In this document: one piece after another, positions 54,668 to 62,572 of the stretch
Numbering within the stretch: the stretch's first letter is position 1
How the letters are laid out: every line of letters starts with the position of its first letter
Source of the DNA: Winogradskyella sp. MH6
GTDB lineage: Bacteria > Bacteroidota > Bacteroidia > Flavobacteriales > Flavobacteriaceae
Assembly: GCF_022810765.1 (NCBI RefSeq)
Contig: NZ_CP094494.1
Span: 682,001-746,000, forward strand
Reading direction: 5' to 3'
DNA length: 64,000 nucleotides
Program-made: the position numbers and the translations under genes
Notes under the pieces: model-generated
Told to the model about the DNA's origin: nothing
Seen by the model: only the letters and a program-made list of their open reading frames with translations
Databases searched by the model: none

Positions 54668-55500
54668 TTTATCAATTCCTTTAATCCGATCTGTTCTACC
54701 CCTTCATCTATTTTTTTAAAACTATTGGTGGTAAAAATATTTGTAAAATATTGATTGAGTTCCTCAAGACCTTTACTAAAAATACCATGACTTACAGCTA
54801 GATACAAATTGCCTGCATTATGCTTTTTCAGTTCTTTAGCCAAACCAATAAAAGTCCCACCACCATCACATATATCATCTACAATTAAACAATTTTTGCC
54901 TAGTAGATCATCTTCAAAAACTCTAAAGCCTTCCAATTGTCCGTTTTTGACATTTCGTTTTTTTGAACATTCTACCACTGGTATTCCTCCCAAAAATTCA
55001 GATACTTTATAAATCTTTTTTAACGCTCCTCCATCTGGTGAGATCAACAAAACATCCTTACCCAAATCAGATACGACTTCTTGGATAAATGTATGATTAG
55101 TAATTACCTCACATTTATTTAGAACCGCTTGTGTGACTTCAGAATGAGGATCGTATATAGTGATTTTATTTAAATTCAACTGGTTTAATAAATCTGCATA
55201 CACTTTTACCGACAACGGTTCTCCTTTTACCATAACTCGATCTTGCCTCGCTGCCGGAAAATAAGGCATGAATACATTTAATTTCTCTACACCATACCGT
55301 CTTAGTGCATCTACTGCTAAGAGCAACAAGCCAAAATCATTAAAAGATTGAATCCTAGTCGTGATAGTAACTTCGGTTTGATTAGAAACATCTGTCAAAA
55401 TCTTAATATGAGGCTCACCACCAGAAAAGGTAAAAACCTCAAACTGAATGTTATTTTCTGATTGAAAAGGCTGAAATTGAGTATCTAAATTTAAATACAT
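54664..55500 (-). CDS. Divergent ribose-phosphate pyrophosphokinase (Prs-like; candidate Adps)
   Basis: 278 residues, about 35 shorter than a housekeeping Prs (roughly 310-320). The fold is clear: FTFSGGEPHIKI in place of the usual FSDGE, MPYFPAARQDRV (ATP site), IYDPHSEV in place of DLHA, VLLISPDGGALKKI and the ribose-5-phosphate loop LIVDDICDGGGTF. The usual VVDDxxDTGGT reads DICDGGGT. It makes PRPP for NAMPT or, as in the phage enzyme Adps, pyrophosphorylates ADP-ribose. It is the first gene after nrtR and heads the operon, with two operators upstream. Confidence 0.88.
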   Translation of the reverse strand: MYLNLDTQFQPFQSENNIQFEVFTFSGGEPHIKILTDVSNQTEVTITTRIQSFNDFGLLLLAVDALRRYGVEKLNVFMPYFPAARQDRVMVKGEPLSVKVYADLLNQLNLNKITIYDPHSEVTQAVLNKCEVITNHTFIQEVVSDLGKDVLLISPDGGALKKIYKVSEFLGGIPVVECSKKRNVKNGQLEGFRVFEDDLLGKNCLIVDDICDGGGTFIGLAKELKKHNAGNLYLAVSHGIFSKGLEELNQYFTNIFTTNSFKKIDEGVEQIGLKELIK

Positions 55501-55521
55501 TTTGCGTTATTTTTACACAAA
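55501..55521 (-). promoter_or_regulatory. NrtR operator 1 of the prs-like operon
   Basis: TTTGCGT-N7-ACACAAA, ending at the base before the ATG of the Prs-like gene. It overlaps the -7 TTTG. Confidence 0.87.
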
Positions 55522-55548
55522 TTTAGATTAAATTTACTCAGCCACAAA
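55518..55548 (-). promoter_or_regulatory. Promoter of the prs-like/ADP-ribose operon
   Basis: On the minus strand, TTTG (55545-55548), 19 bases, then TAAATTTG (55518-55525), an exact Bacteroidetes promoter. The transcript start would be about 12 bases before the ATG. Confidence 0.85.
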
Positions 55549-55553
55549 AATTA

Positions 55554-55574
55554 TTTGTGTTTTTTTTACACAAA
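55554..55574 (-). promoter_or_regulatory. NrtR operator 2 of the prs-like operon
   Basis: A perfect TTTGTGT-N7-ACACAAA that includes the nrtR stop codon (55566-55568), 53 bases upstream of operator 1, the same spacing as in the NAMPT pair. Confidence 0.88.
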
Positions 55575-56258
55575 CTTAATTTCAAAATGGAAACCTTCCT
55601 GTAAAAGTGCGTTGTATTTCTTTTGATTAAACTTAAAGAGTTTAGCTGGTCTGCCACTTCCTTTTTGGCTTATCTTATCTGTCTCTTCTAGAATATCGAA
55701 GCTTAAGATTTTCTTTCTGAAGTTACGTCTATCAATGTCTTTTTCTAAAATGGAAGTATATAAATGTTCAAGATCTGAAAACGGAAATTCTTTATTTAAC
55801 AAATCAAACCCAATAGGTTGATAGGTTAACTTAGCTTTAAGACGCTCTTTCGCCATCTCTAAAATTTTCTTATGGTCGAATGCTAATTTTGGTAATTTAT
55901 CAAGGGTGAACCATTGGGCTTCAACAGCATCTGTACTAGCTGCAATTTTAAAATGATGTGGTTTTACCAAAGCAAAATAACTCACGGCTACTACTCTATT
56001 TCTAGGGTCTCGTTTAGGCTCACCAAAAGTGTACAATTGCTCTAAATAATCAATGGTAACACCTGTTTCTTCCTTAAGTTCTCTTTTAACAGCTGCTTCT
56101 AAAGATTCCTCCTCTAAAACTAATCCACCAGGTAAAGCCCAAGTATCTTTAAAGGGTTCTACTCCTCTTTTAATCAATAAAACGGATAAGGACTTTTTGG
56201 ATTCGTAACCAAAAACCACTGCATCTACAGCAATTTTTATATTTTGTATGAGTGCCAT
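55566..56258 (-). CDS. nrtR: NrtR-type Nudix transcriptional repressor of NAD metabolism
   Basis: 230 residues from the ATG at 56258; a TTG-start extension to 56279 lies inside the operator and is rejected. The N-terminal Nudix domain has AVDAVVFGYESKKSLSVLLIKRG and an intact Nudix box (G-x5-E-x7-REL-x-EE-x-GV at about residues 48-70). The C-terminal winged helix is at about 140-225 (RRNFRKKILSFDILEET, GRPAKLFKFN). NrtR repressors bind upstream of NAD salvage genes and are released by ADP-ribose. Five matching palindromes sit at its own promoter and those of the prs-like and NAMPT genes, so it regulates this block and itself. Confidence 0.93.
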   Translation of the reverse strand: MALIQNIKIAVDAVVFGYESKKSLSVLLIKRGVEPFKDTWALPGGLVLEEESLEAAVKRELKEETGVTIDYLEQLYTFGEPKRDPRNRVVAVSYFALVKPHHFKIAASTDAVEAQWFTLDKLPKLAFDHKKILEMAKERLKAKLTYQPIGFDLLNKEFPFSDLEHLYTSILEKDIDRRNFRKKILSFDILEETDKISQKGSGRPAKLFKFNQKKYNALLQEGFHFEIKFV

Positions 56259-56259
56259 T

Positions 56260-56280
56260 TTTGTGTAGTTAATACACAAA
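56260..56280 (-). promoter_or_regulatory. NrtR auto-operator
   Basis: A perfect TTTGTGT-N7-ACACAAA (arms extend to 10 bp from 56258 to 56282) between the nrtR ATG and its promoter. The -7-like TATTTTTG (56277-56284) overlaps it, so nrtR should repress itself. Confidence 0.88.
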
Positions 56281-56284
56281 AATA
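56277..56284 (-). promoter_or_regulatory. -7 element of the nrtR promoter
   Basis: TATTTTTG on the minus strand matches TAnnTTTG; no clear TTTG is seen 19 bases upstream. It lies partly within the operator. Confidence 0.55.
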
Positions 56285-57289
56285 CTAATTCTTATAATAT
56301 TCTCTCAGAACTTCTTCAACAGGTTTATTCTGCGGTGTAAACATAGGATTGTCATGTCCACCAACTTCGTCGTGCATAATAAACCATTTCCAGACAAAAC
56401 CTCCTGCGAACCAATCCTCGTGCCAAAAAGTATCAAATAAGGCTTTTGTGGTATTTACTTGTGCTTCAAGATTTACATCTCTCATGGTATGATCTGACAC
56501 CCAAGGTTGTCTACCAGAATAATCTACACTTCTATAACCATATTCTGTAAACAAAATTGGTCGGTCTTGTTGCTTAGAAAGTTTTTCAATAATGGATTTA
56601 TGAGACTTCCAGCCTTCTAAACAATCCTCATAGCTCGGTGTTTTTTTATCGCTAAGTGGGAAGTAAGCATCGATACCGATATAATCTAACTGATCCCAAA
56701 ACGGTGTTTTAGCAAATTCATTCCAATTGGCTGCATAGGTGAGTTTTCCTTTAAAAATCGTTTTAATTTTTTCAATAAGTTGAGACCAATATGCTGGTCT
56801 AAATTTTACAAATAACTCTAACTCTGTACCTATACAAAATATCTCTGCATTTACCTTTTCTGCCATATCTGCATATTCTAAAATGAAGCTTGTATAAGAA
56901 GCTTCTAAAGCTTTCCAATCTTCTTCTGTTGTCATCATTATTTCACCAGTAAATTCGCCTCCCCAAACCCAAATTTGAGGTTTAATCATAACCTTAATGT
57001 CTGCTTTTCGTAATTCAGAAATGTATTGCTCTGCTCCTGCTCTGGTTTCACCAAACCATTGTCTGTCTGTGTTGTGAATAATTTCTGAGTGTTCAAGATT
57101 TTTAATAAACCCAAACGGCATAATAGCAGCATAATTCGCATTCACTTTTACTACAGGTTCAACATGTGTACTATCCACAATATCTCTAGCAGCTACAAAA
57201 CTCACACCATTAATTTTATTTTGCTTTACTGGTGCCATTGAACATGCACTCAACAAAGAAAATATACAAAGTAATACTATACTTCTCAT
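56285..57289 (-). CDS. GH113-like lipoprotein glycoside hydrolase
   Basis: 334 residues. A lipoprotein signal MRSIVLLCIFSLLSAC has its lipobox cysteine at 16. The TIM-barrel hydrolase shows INGVSFVAARDIVDSTHV, DIKVMIKPQIWVWGGEF, EIFCIGTELELFVKFRP (acid/base Glu), DQLDYIGIDAYFPLSD and RPILFTEYGYRSVDYSG (nucleophile Glu), as in GH113 beta-mannanases and relatives. It probably trims a mannan-like polysaccharide at the cell surface. It ends about 5 bases from the nrtR promoter and is on the same strand, but it has no NrtR site of its own, so it is not clearly part of the regulon. Confidence 0.82.
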   Translation of the reverse strand: MRSIVLLCIFSLLSACSMAPVKQNKINGVSFVAARDIVDSTHVEPVVKVNANYAAIMPFGFIKNLEHSEIIHNTDRQWFGETRAGAEQYISELRKADIKVMIKPQIWVWGGEFTGEIMMTTEEDWKALEASYTSFILEYADMAEKVNAEIFCIGTELELFVKFRPAYWSQLIEKIKTIFKGKLTYAANWNEFAKTPFWDQLDYIGIDAYFPLSDKKTPSYEDCLEGWKSHKSIIEKLSKQQDRPILFTEYGYRSVDYSGRQPWVSDHTMRDVNLEAQVNTTKALFDTFWHEDWFAGGFVWKWFIMHDEVGGHDNPMFTPQNKPVEEVLREYYKN

Positions 57290-57386
57290 ACTTAAAATTT
57301 AGTTAATTCTAATTAATAGTTAAATTAACTTTGAAAGGTTTACTTAATTTGTTAGACTGAAGTCCGTAACAAGATAAAACTTAACT

Positions 57387-57848
57387 ATGGCTAATTTAAA
57401 AACAAAAAAGGAAGAAGCAGAACCAAACATTATTAAATGGGCATTTAAGTTTGCCGCATCAGCTGGAATTGCAGGAATTTTATGCTGTGTTGCGCCTGCG
57501 GTATTATTTATGTTTGGATTAATGGGAGGTGTTTACGCTATATCTTTTGCCGATTTTTTTTATGCTGAAGATGGTTCTATTGGATTAGGCTCTTGGATTC
57601 TAAGAGGTGTTGCAGTAGTTATTGGTTTATATGGCATCTACATGTACAGAAAAAAGCAAAATCAATGTTCTATTGACCCAAAAAGAAAAAAGAAAAACCT
57701 CATCCTTGTTATCTTAACTATTACCGTTTTAGGAGTTGGTATATTCTTATCTTTAGAGAAGTGGTCATCATGGTATTTTGACAAACACATTGTACCTGCA
57801 CAACAAGAAGAATATAGGCAGCAAAAGTTAGAAAATAACAAAAACTAA
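57387..57848 (+). CDS. MerT-like small membrane protein
   Basis: 153 residues with three predicted membrane segments (about 17-60 as two and 105-125 as one) and a first segment reading SAGIAGILCCVAPAVLFMFGLMGG. This CC-x-A-P motif inside a helix resembles the mercuric transport protein MerT. No merR, merA or merP is next to it. A -7-like TAACTTTG sits at 57326-57333. It may import or bind a soft metal, perhaps related to the arsenic genes, but the link is weak. Confidence 0.7.
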   Translation: MANLKTKKEEAEPNIIKWAFKFAASAGIAGILCCVAPAVLFMFGLMGGVYAISFADFFYAEDGSIGLGSWILRGVAVVIGLYGIYMYRKKQNQCSIDPKRKKKNLILVILTITVLGVGIFLSLEKWSSWYFDKHIVPAQQEEYRQQKLENNKN

Positions 57849-57877
57849 ATTGTATTTTTGCGCTTTGACAGCCTAAA

Positions 57878-58573
57878 ATGCCCATAATAAAAGTCATCAT
57901 TCCGGCTTACAACGAAGAAGCCTCCATTCCTCTTGTAATAAAAGATATTCCTTCTATTGTTGATGAAATTATTGTTGTAAGCAACAATTCTACCGACAAT
58001 ACCGAAACAAATGCCAAACAAGCAGGTGCTACAGTTTTAATTGAAAAACAAAAAGGTTATGGCTATGCGTGCTTAAAAGGCATGGAATATATTGCTGGAT
58101 TTAAAAAAGAACTACAACCAGACATTATAGTGTTTTTAGATGGAGATTACAGTGATTACCCTGAAGAGCTTACAAAAATTGTTCAGCCCATTTTAGAAGA
58201 CGATGTCGATTTTGTAGTTGGTGCTCGTGTTAAAGAATTTCGTGAAGATGGCTCCATGACTGACCCTCAAATTTTTGGCAACTGGCTAGCTACCAAATTA
58301 ATGCGCTTATTTTTTAGGTCTACCTTTACAGACTTAGGCCCTTTTAGAGCCATTAAATACCAAAAGCTTTTAGACCTAAAAATGGAAGACAAAACTTATG
58401 GCTGGACGGTAGAAATGCAACTAAAAGCACTAAAGCAAAAATTGAGCTACCGAGAGATTCCTGTAAAATATAAAAACAGAATAGGTGTCTCAAAAGTTTC
58501 AGGAACGATAAAAGGTGCTATATTTGCAGGCGTAAAAATCCTTGGATGGATTTTTAAATATAGTTTTAAGTGA
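57878..58573 (+). CDS. Family 2 glycosyltransferase (dolichyl-phosphate mannose synthase-like)
   Basis: 231 residues, GT-A fold: IKVIIPAYNEEASIPLVIKDIP, EIIVVSNNSTDNTET, DIIVFLDGDYSDYPEEL (DxD site), DFVVGARVKEF and a C-terminal FKYSFK. It has no clear membrane helices and would transfer a sugar to a lipid carrier at the inner membrane. It overlaps the next glycosyltransferase by 4 bases (GTGA), which shows the two are translated together. Confidence 0.85.
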   Translation: MPIIKVIIPAYNEEASIPLVIKDIPSIVDEIIVVSNNSTDNTETNAKQAGATVLIEKQKGYGYACLKGMEYIAGFKKELQPDIIVFLDGDYSDYPEELTKIVQPILEDDVDFVVGARVKEFREDGSMTDPQIFGNWLATKLMRLFFRSTFTDLGPFRAIKYQKLLDLKMEDKTYGWTVEMQLKALKQKLSYREIPVKYKNRIGVSKVSGTIKGAIFAGVKILGWIFKYSFK

Positions 58574-60063
58574 TATACCTGCATTACTTCATTATTGTAA
58601 TTTATACTATTGCTATCGTACTTATTTTTATGTACGCATTGGCGCAATTAAACCTTCTTTATAATTATTTATCGTCCAAAAAGAAACGCAGTACTTGCGA
58701 AAAACTTGACTTAAATAATCCCGAAGAAGTGCCTTACGTTACTATACAATTACCTGTTTTTAACGAAATGTATGTAATGGAACGCCTGCTAGACAACATT
58801 GCTTTACTAGACTATCCTAAGGACAAATTAGAGATTCAAGTTTTAGACGATTCTACAGATGAAACTGTGCATTCTACCAAAGCACATGTAGATAAATTAG
58901 CAGCTACAGGCTTAGATATAAAACACATAACCAGAACCAATCGTGTTGGTTTTAAAGCTGGTGCCTTAAAAGAAGGTTTAGAAATTGCTAAAGGTGAATT
59001 TATTGCCATTTTTGATGCCGATTTCTTACCAAAACCTAATTGGTTAAAGCGCACTGTACCTTATTTTAAAGATGAAAAAATAGGTGTTGTACAAACGCGT
59101 TGGGGACACATTAACAGAAATTATTCTTTACTTACCAGAATACAAGCTTTTGCTCTAGATGCACATTTTACATTAGAACAAGTTGGGCGTAACAGCAAAG
59201 GACACTTTATCAATTTTAATGGTACTGCTGGGGTATGGCGCAAAGCATGTATTATAGATGCAGGTAACTGGGAAGGTGACACACTTACCGAAGATTTAGA
59301 TTTAAGCTATAGAGCACAGCTCAAAAACTGGAAATTTAAATACCTTGAAGATGTAGAAACTCCTGCAGAATTACCAATAGTTATTAGTGCTGCAAGATCC
59401 CAGCAATTTCGTTGGAATAAAGGTGGTGCAGAGAATTTTAGAAAAATGCTTTGGCGTGTTATTAAGTCTAAAAATATTTCTGCAAAAACCAAAGTTCACG
59501 GCTTATTGCATTTACTTAATAGCTCTATGTTTTTAAGCATCTTTATTGTCGCTATTTTAAGTATTCCGATGTTGTATATAAAGAATGAATATGCACATTT
59601 AAGAGACTACTTCTATGTTATGAGTTTCTTTATAATGAGTACCATCATCTTCTTTGTATGTTACTGGTTTATGTACCGAAATATCTACGGAAGTGGTTTC
59701 AAAAAATTCTTTAGTTACATTGGTATGTTCTTTACTTTTTTCTCAATAGCTATGGGCTTTTCACTTCACAACTCTATTGCTGTAATAGAAGGTCATGTAG
59801 GTAAAAAAAGTGAGTTTGTTAGAACACCAAAGTTTAATATTAAGAGTTTTAAAGACAACTGGAAAAACAACAAGTACCTTAAAAAATCGCTATCTAAAAA
59901 CGTCGTCCTAGAAGGTATTTTGATGTTGTATTTTGCATTTGGACTTTATAGCGCTTTTATAGTAGGTGACCAAGGTGGAGACTTTGGATTGTTTCCTTTT
60001 CATTTAATGCTTTGTATTGGATTTGGGTATGTATTTTTTAAATCTTTAGGCTCTAAAGTATAA
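58570..60063 (+). CDS. Cellulose synthase-like membrane glycosyltransferase (GT2)
   Basis: 497 residues from a GTG start. One N-terminal membrane helix, a GT2 domain (IQVLDDSTDETVHST, IAIFDADFLPKPNW, EDLDLSYRAQLKNW and QQFRWNKGG, the D-D-D-QxxRW set), then four or more C-terminal membrane segments. The set is that of processive or bactoprenol-linked transferases (CelA/CESA-like). It is translationally coupled to the preceding GT2 gene and probably makes part of an exopolysaccharide or glycolipid. Confidence 0.88.
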   Translation: MIYLHYFIIVIYTIAIVLIFMYALAQLNLLYNYLSSKKKRSTCEKLDLNNPEEVPYVTIQLPVFNEMYVMERLLDNIALLDYPKDKLEIQVLDDSTDETVHSTKAHVDKLAATGLDIKHITRTNRVGFKAGALKEGLEIAKGEFIAIFDADFLPKPNWLKRTVPYFKDEKIGVVQTRWGHINRNYSLLTRIQAFALDAHFTLEQVGRNSKGHFINFNGTAGVWRKACIIDAGNWEGDTLTEDLDLSYRAQLKNWKFKYLEDVETPAELPIVISAARSQQFRWNKGGAENFRKMLWRVIKSKNISAKTKVHGLLHLLNSSMFLSIFIVAILSIPMLYIKNEYAHLRDYFYVMSFFIMSTIIFFVCYWFMYRNIYGSGFKKFFSYIGMFFTFFSIAMGFSLHNSIAVIEGHVGKKSEFVRTPKFNIKSFKDNWKNNKYLKKSLSKNVVLEGILMLYFAFGLYSAFIVGDQGGDFGLFPFHLMLCIGFGYVFFKSLGSKV

Positions 60064-60066
60064 ATA

Positions 60067-60495
60067 CTATTCTCTGTCTTTAAACGGCACAATAATCCCA
60101 TTTTCCAAATAATCTTTTAAACCCTTTAAGAGCATTGCCCAACAAAAGGAGGAATGTTTAAAGTGTGTATTACACTCTGGCCAATCTTCATGAAAAAAGT
60201 GAAGATAAATACCATTATTTTTTTCTTCTAGGTCAAAACCAAAAGTTGTAGGATTCCAGTCTTTATCAGACTTTGTCATTTTATAGTGAATGTATTCCCC
60301 TTCTTGAACGCTTTTCACTTCGGCATACCAATCGTATTGATCTGTAAAATTAAAATTGTATTCCTCTCCTACTTTCGGAACTCCAGAACACTTTAAAGGC
60401 CACCAATTCACCAAATGCTCTGGCTCTGACACAGCTCTATAAACACTGAATTTATCTGTATTAATCATAAAATTGAAATAAATAGAATGGCTCAT
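60067..60495 (-). CDS. SRPBCC (AHSA1-like) protein
   Basis: 142 residues from the ATG at 60495; an ATG at 60516 would add seven. START/AHSA1 fold pattern: INTDKFSVYRAVSEPEHLVNWWPLKCSGVPKVGEEYNF, YDWYAEVKSVQEGEYIHY, HFFHEDWPECNTHFKHSSFCWAMLLKGLKDYLENG. A hydrophobic ligand or stress-protection role is typical; no specific function is visible. It is transcribed opposite to both neighbours. Confidence 0.8.
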   Translation of the reverse strand: MSHSIYFNFMINTDKFSVYRAVSEPEHLVNWWPLKCSGVPKVGEEYNFNFTDQYDWYAEVKSVQEGEYIHYKMTKSDKDWNPTTFGFDLEEKNNGIYLHFFHEDWPECNTHFKHSSFCWAMLLKGLKDYLENGIIVPFKDRE

Positions 60496-60585
60496 AACTA
60501 TACATTTTAATTCCATTTAAAGTTATTATTCTTTTTTTACATCTAAGACATAGCAGATTTAAATAATTCTATCTTTGGTTCTATT

Positions 60586-62016
60586 ATGTTTGGATTAGCC
60601 AATATTTACAAATACAAAAAGATAACATTAGCTTACATCTTAATAAGTTGTATGCTTTACATATGGTTTACATACTACACAAAGCGAACCGATGCTTTAC
60701 AACTCATTTTACTTTATAGCATCTTATTTATTTTAGGTTTCCAAATTTTGAAAACGTCTGGATTCTACTTTAGAATTTTAGTAATAGCCTCTATTATATT
60801 CAGACTGTTATTTTTATTTGCTATCCCTAATTTATCACAAGACTTCTATCGATTTATTTGGGATGGGCAGATGCTTTTAGAAGGGCTAAATCCTTATTTA
60901 TATACACCAGATGTTATAATAAATCAAGGTGAGACTAAAATTCCTTTAGCACAAAAATTGTATAATGGAATGGGAGCACTTAGCTCCTCTCACTTTACTA
61001 ATTATCCTCCATTAAATCAGTTATGTTTTGTAATTGGCAATCTCTTTCCTGGTCATAGTATTTTGAGCTCAGTTATTGGTATGCGACTCATTATCATTGC
61101 TGCCGACATAGGAACACTCTATTTTGGAAAAAAACTTTTAGAAGCTTTAAAACTACCTTCTAATCGAATCTTTTGGTACATCTTAAATCCTTTTATCATC
61201 ATAGAACTTACTGGCAATCTCCATTTTGAGGGTGTTATGATTTTCTTCCTAGTTTGGAGTTTATATCTATTGCATAAAGGCTATTGGAAATGGGCTGCTG
61301 TTGTTTTTGCTTGTTCGGTTTCAGTAAAATTGATTCCGTTAATGTTTTTGCCTTTGTTTTTTTGGTGGTTCACTTCTACTAAGCTCAGTAATCAAGATAG
61401 AAGCCCACAAAAATGGATTAGCTACGCTGAACCTAAAAATTTGTCTGCCTTCGCAGGAATGACTAGATTATCTGTATTCTATACCATTGTTGGCATCACC
61501 TTAATTGCATTTTTCCTTCCATTCTTTTCAATGGCATTTGTAGACAACTACTCTAAAACGGTCGGACTGTGGTTTAATAATTTTGAATTTAATGCCAGCA
61601 TCTACTATGTATTAAGAGCTATTGGTTATGCTATTACTGGTTATAATGAAATTGGTATAATTGGTAAGATTCTGCCTCTAATTTCAATTTTGGCAATTTT
61701 AGGCTTTTCCTTTTTTAAAAAAAATAATTCCATACCTAAACTTAGTACATCCATACTACTAGTTTTTACAATTTATCTTTTTTTAAGTACTACAGTACAT
61801 CCTTGGTATATTGCTACTTTGGTAATGCTTTGCATATTCACTAACTACAGGTATACACTTATTTGGAGTGCAATTATAATCTTAAGCTATCTCTCTTACA
61901 TTGGTATTGGCACAGCAGATAAATCTGAAAATTTGTGGATTGTTGCTCTAGAATACTTCGTAGTATTTTCTGCTTTCTTTTGGGAAGTCATTCTAAAAAA
62001 AAGACTGCCAATTTAA
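60586..62016 (+). CDS. Polytopic mannosyltransferase-like membrane protein (GT-C)
   Basis: 476 residues with about ten membrane segments. N-terminal IPNLSQDFYRFIWDGQMLLEGLNPYLYTP, the DFYRF/D-x-D-like loop after the second helix, is typical of GT-C enzymes, and SSHFTNYPPLNQ follows. Between helices, residues of about 262-292 are translated from REP-like repeats (61374-61465), an unusual polar insert. It would move a mannose or similar sugar from a polyprenyl donor outside the inner membrane. It ends in a terminator at 62002. Confidence 0.8.
   Translation: MFGLANIYKYKKITLAYILISCMLYIWFTYYTKRTDALQLILLYSILFILGFQILKTSGFYFRILVIASIIFRLLFLFAIPNLSQDFYRFIWDGQMLLEGLNPYLYTPDVIINQGETKIPLAQKLYNGMGALSSSHFTNYPPLNQLCFVIGNLFPGHSILSSVIGMRLIIIAADIGTLYFGKKLLEALKLPSNRIFWYILNPFIIIELTGNLHFEGVMIFFLVWSLYLLHKGYWKWAAVVFACSVSVKLIPLMFLPLFFWWFTSTKLSNQDRSPQKWISYAEPKNLSAFAGMTRLSVFYTIVGITLIAFFLPFFSMAFVDNYSKTVGLWFNNFEFNASIYYVLRAIGYAITGYNEIGIIGKILPLISILAILGFSFFKKNNSIPKLSTSILLVFTIYLFLSTTVHPWYIATLVMLCIFTNYRYTLIWSAIIILSYLSYIGIGTADKSENLWIVALEYFVVFSAFFWEVILKKRLPI
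61374..61465 (+). repeat. Two REP-like elements in the GT-C gene
   Basis: Two pieces about 50 bases apart: TTCTACTAAGCTCAGT (61374-61390), close to the inverse of the 48511 repeat (12 of 16 bases), and CTGCCTTCGCAGGAATGAC (about 61445-61463), like the 43834 palindrome. Both are in frame and translated. Confidence 0.6.
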
Positions 62017-62030
62017 TTAGCAGTCTCTTT
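62002..62030. terminator. Terminator between the GT-C gene and the acidic secreted protein
   Basis: AGACTGC (62002-62008) pairs with GCAGTCT (62020-62026), an 11-base loop, followed by CTTT. The 5' arm is inside the end of the GT-C gene, and the convergent gene ends at 62035. Confidence 0.75.
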
Positions 62031-62034
62031 AATA

Positions 62035-62403
62035 TTAAATCTTTGCGATCTTTATAATAGTATATTTTTCGTAGGTTTCTTTGTAACCATATTCATCTTC
62101 TTCCTCATAGGTTTCAATCTTATAGGTTATCTGAAAACGCTCACCTATCATATCATCCGATTTTAGGTTTACTGTTTTTAAAACCTCTTCTGTTACCTCA
62201 TAGAAATACATAATATCCTCATCATCTTCATCGTCTTCACCTTGCACCAAAAAGGCATAACCATCTTCTTCATCATAACCATCAAAAGTAGCCATGATTG
62301 TTTCTGTATCTTGTTCTTTTGTCACTTTTTTATTTTCGTCAATTGCGTTTACACTAAACGCTATAATTGAAAACACGAATACTAAGAAATGTTTGTTTTT
62401 CAT
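62035..62403 (-). CDS. Small acidic secreted protein
   Basis: 122 residues with signal peptide (MKNKHFLVFVFSIIAFSVNA). The mature part is rich in Asp and Glu (GYDEEDGYAFLVQGEDDEDDEDIMYFYEV) and ends in a beta-like stretch with a basic end (KYTIIKIAKI). I do not recognise the family. It is flanked by the convergent GT-C gene and a 169-base gap upstream, so it is a single-gene unit. Confidence 0.65.
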   Translation of the reverse strand: MKNKHFLVFVFSIIAFSVNAIDENKKVTKEQDTETIMATFDGYDEEDGYAFLVQGEDDEDDEDIMYFYEVTEEVLKTVNLKSDDMIGERFQITYKIETYEEEDEYGYKETYEKYTIIKIAKI

Positions 62404-62572
62404 TTTAATTTATACGTTTATAGGCATTCTCATTGTCTATACATCTAGAAAACACCTTTTGTTTATTTTGTTTTATTGCTGGGAGTTTACCACCTCAAGC
62501 CCATATCTTTTAGATCACTATCTAAGACAATGATATCTGTGGTATAATTGTGAAGAATTTACTGTCCTTTGT

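Noticed and set aside
56259..56279. Upstream TTG start for NrtR
   Set aside because: It would place seven residues inside the operator palindrome; ATG 56258 matches the normal family N-terminus.
56285..57289. GH113-like gene as a member of the NrtR regulon
   Set aside because: It lies upstream of the nrtR promoter on the same strand, has no TTTGYGT-N7-ACACAAA site before its ATG, and its function is unrelated to NAD.
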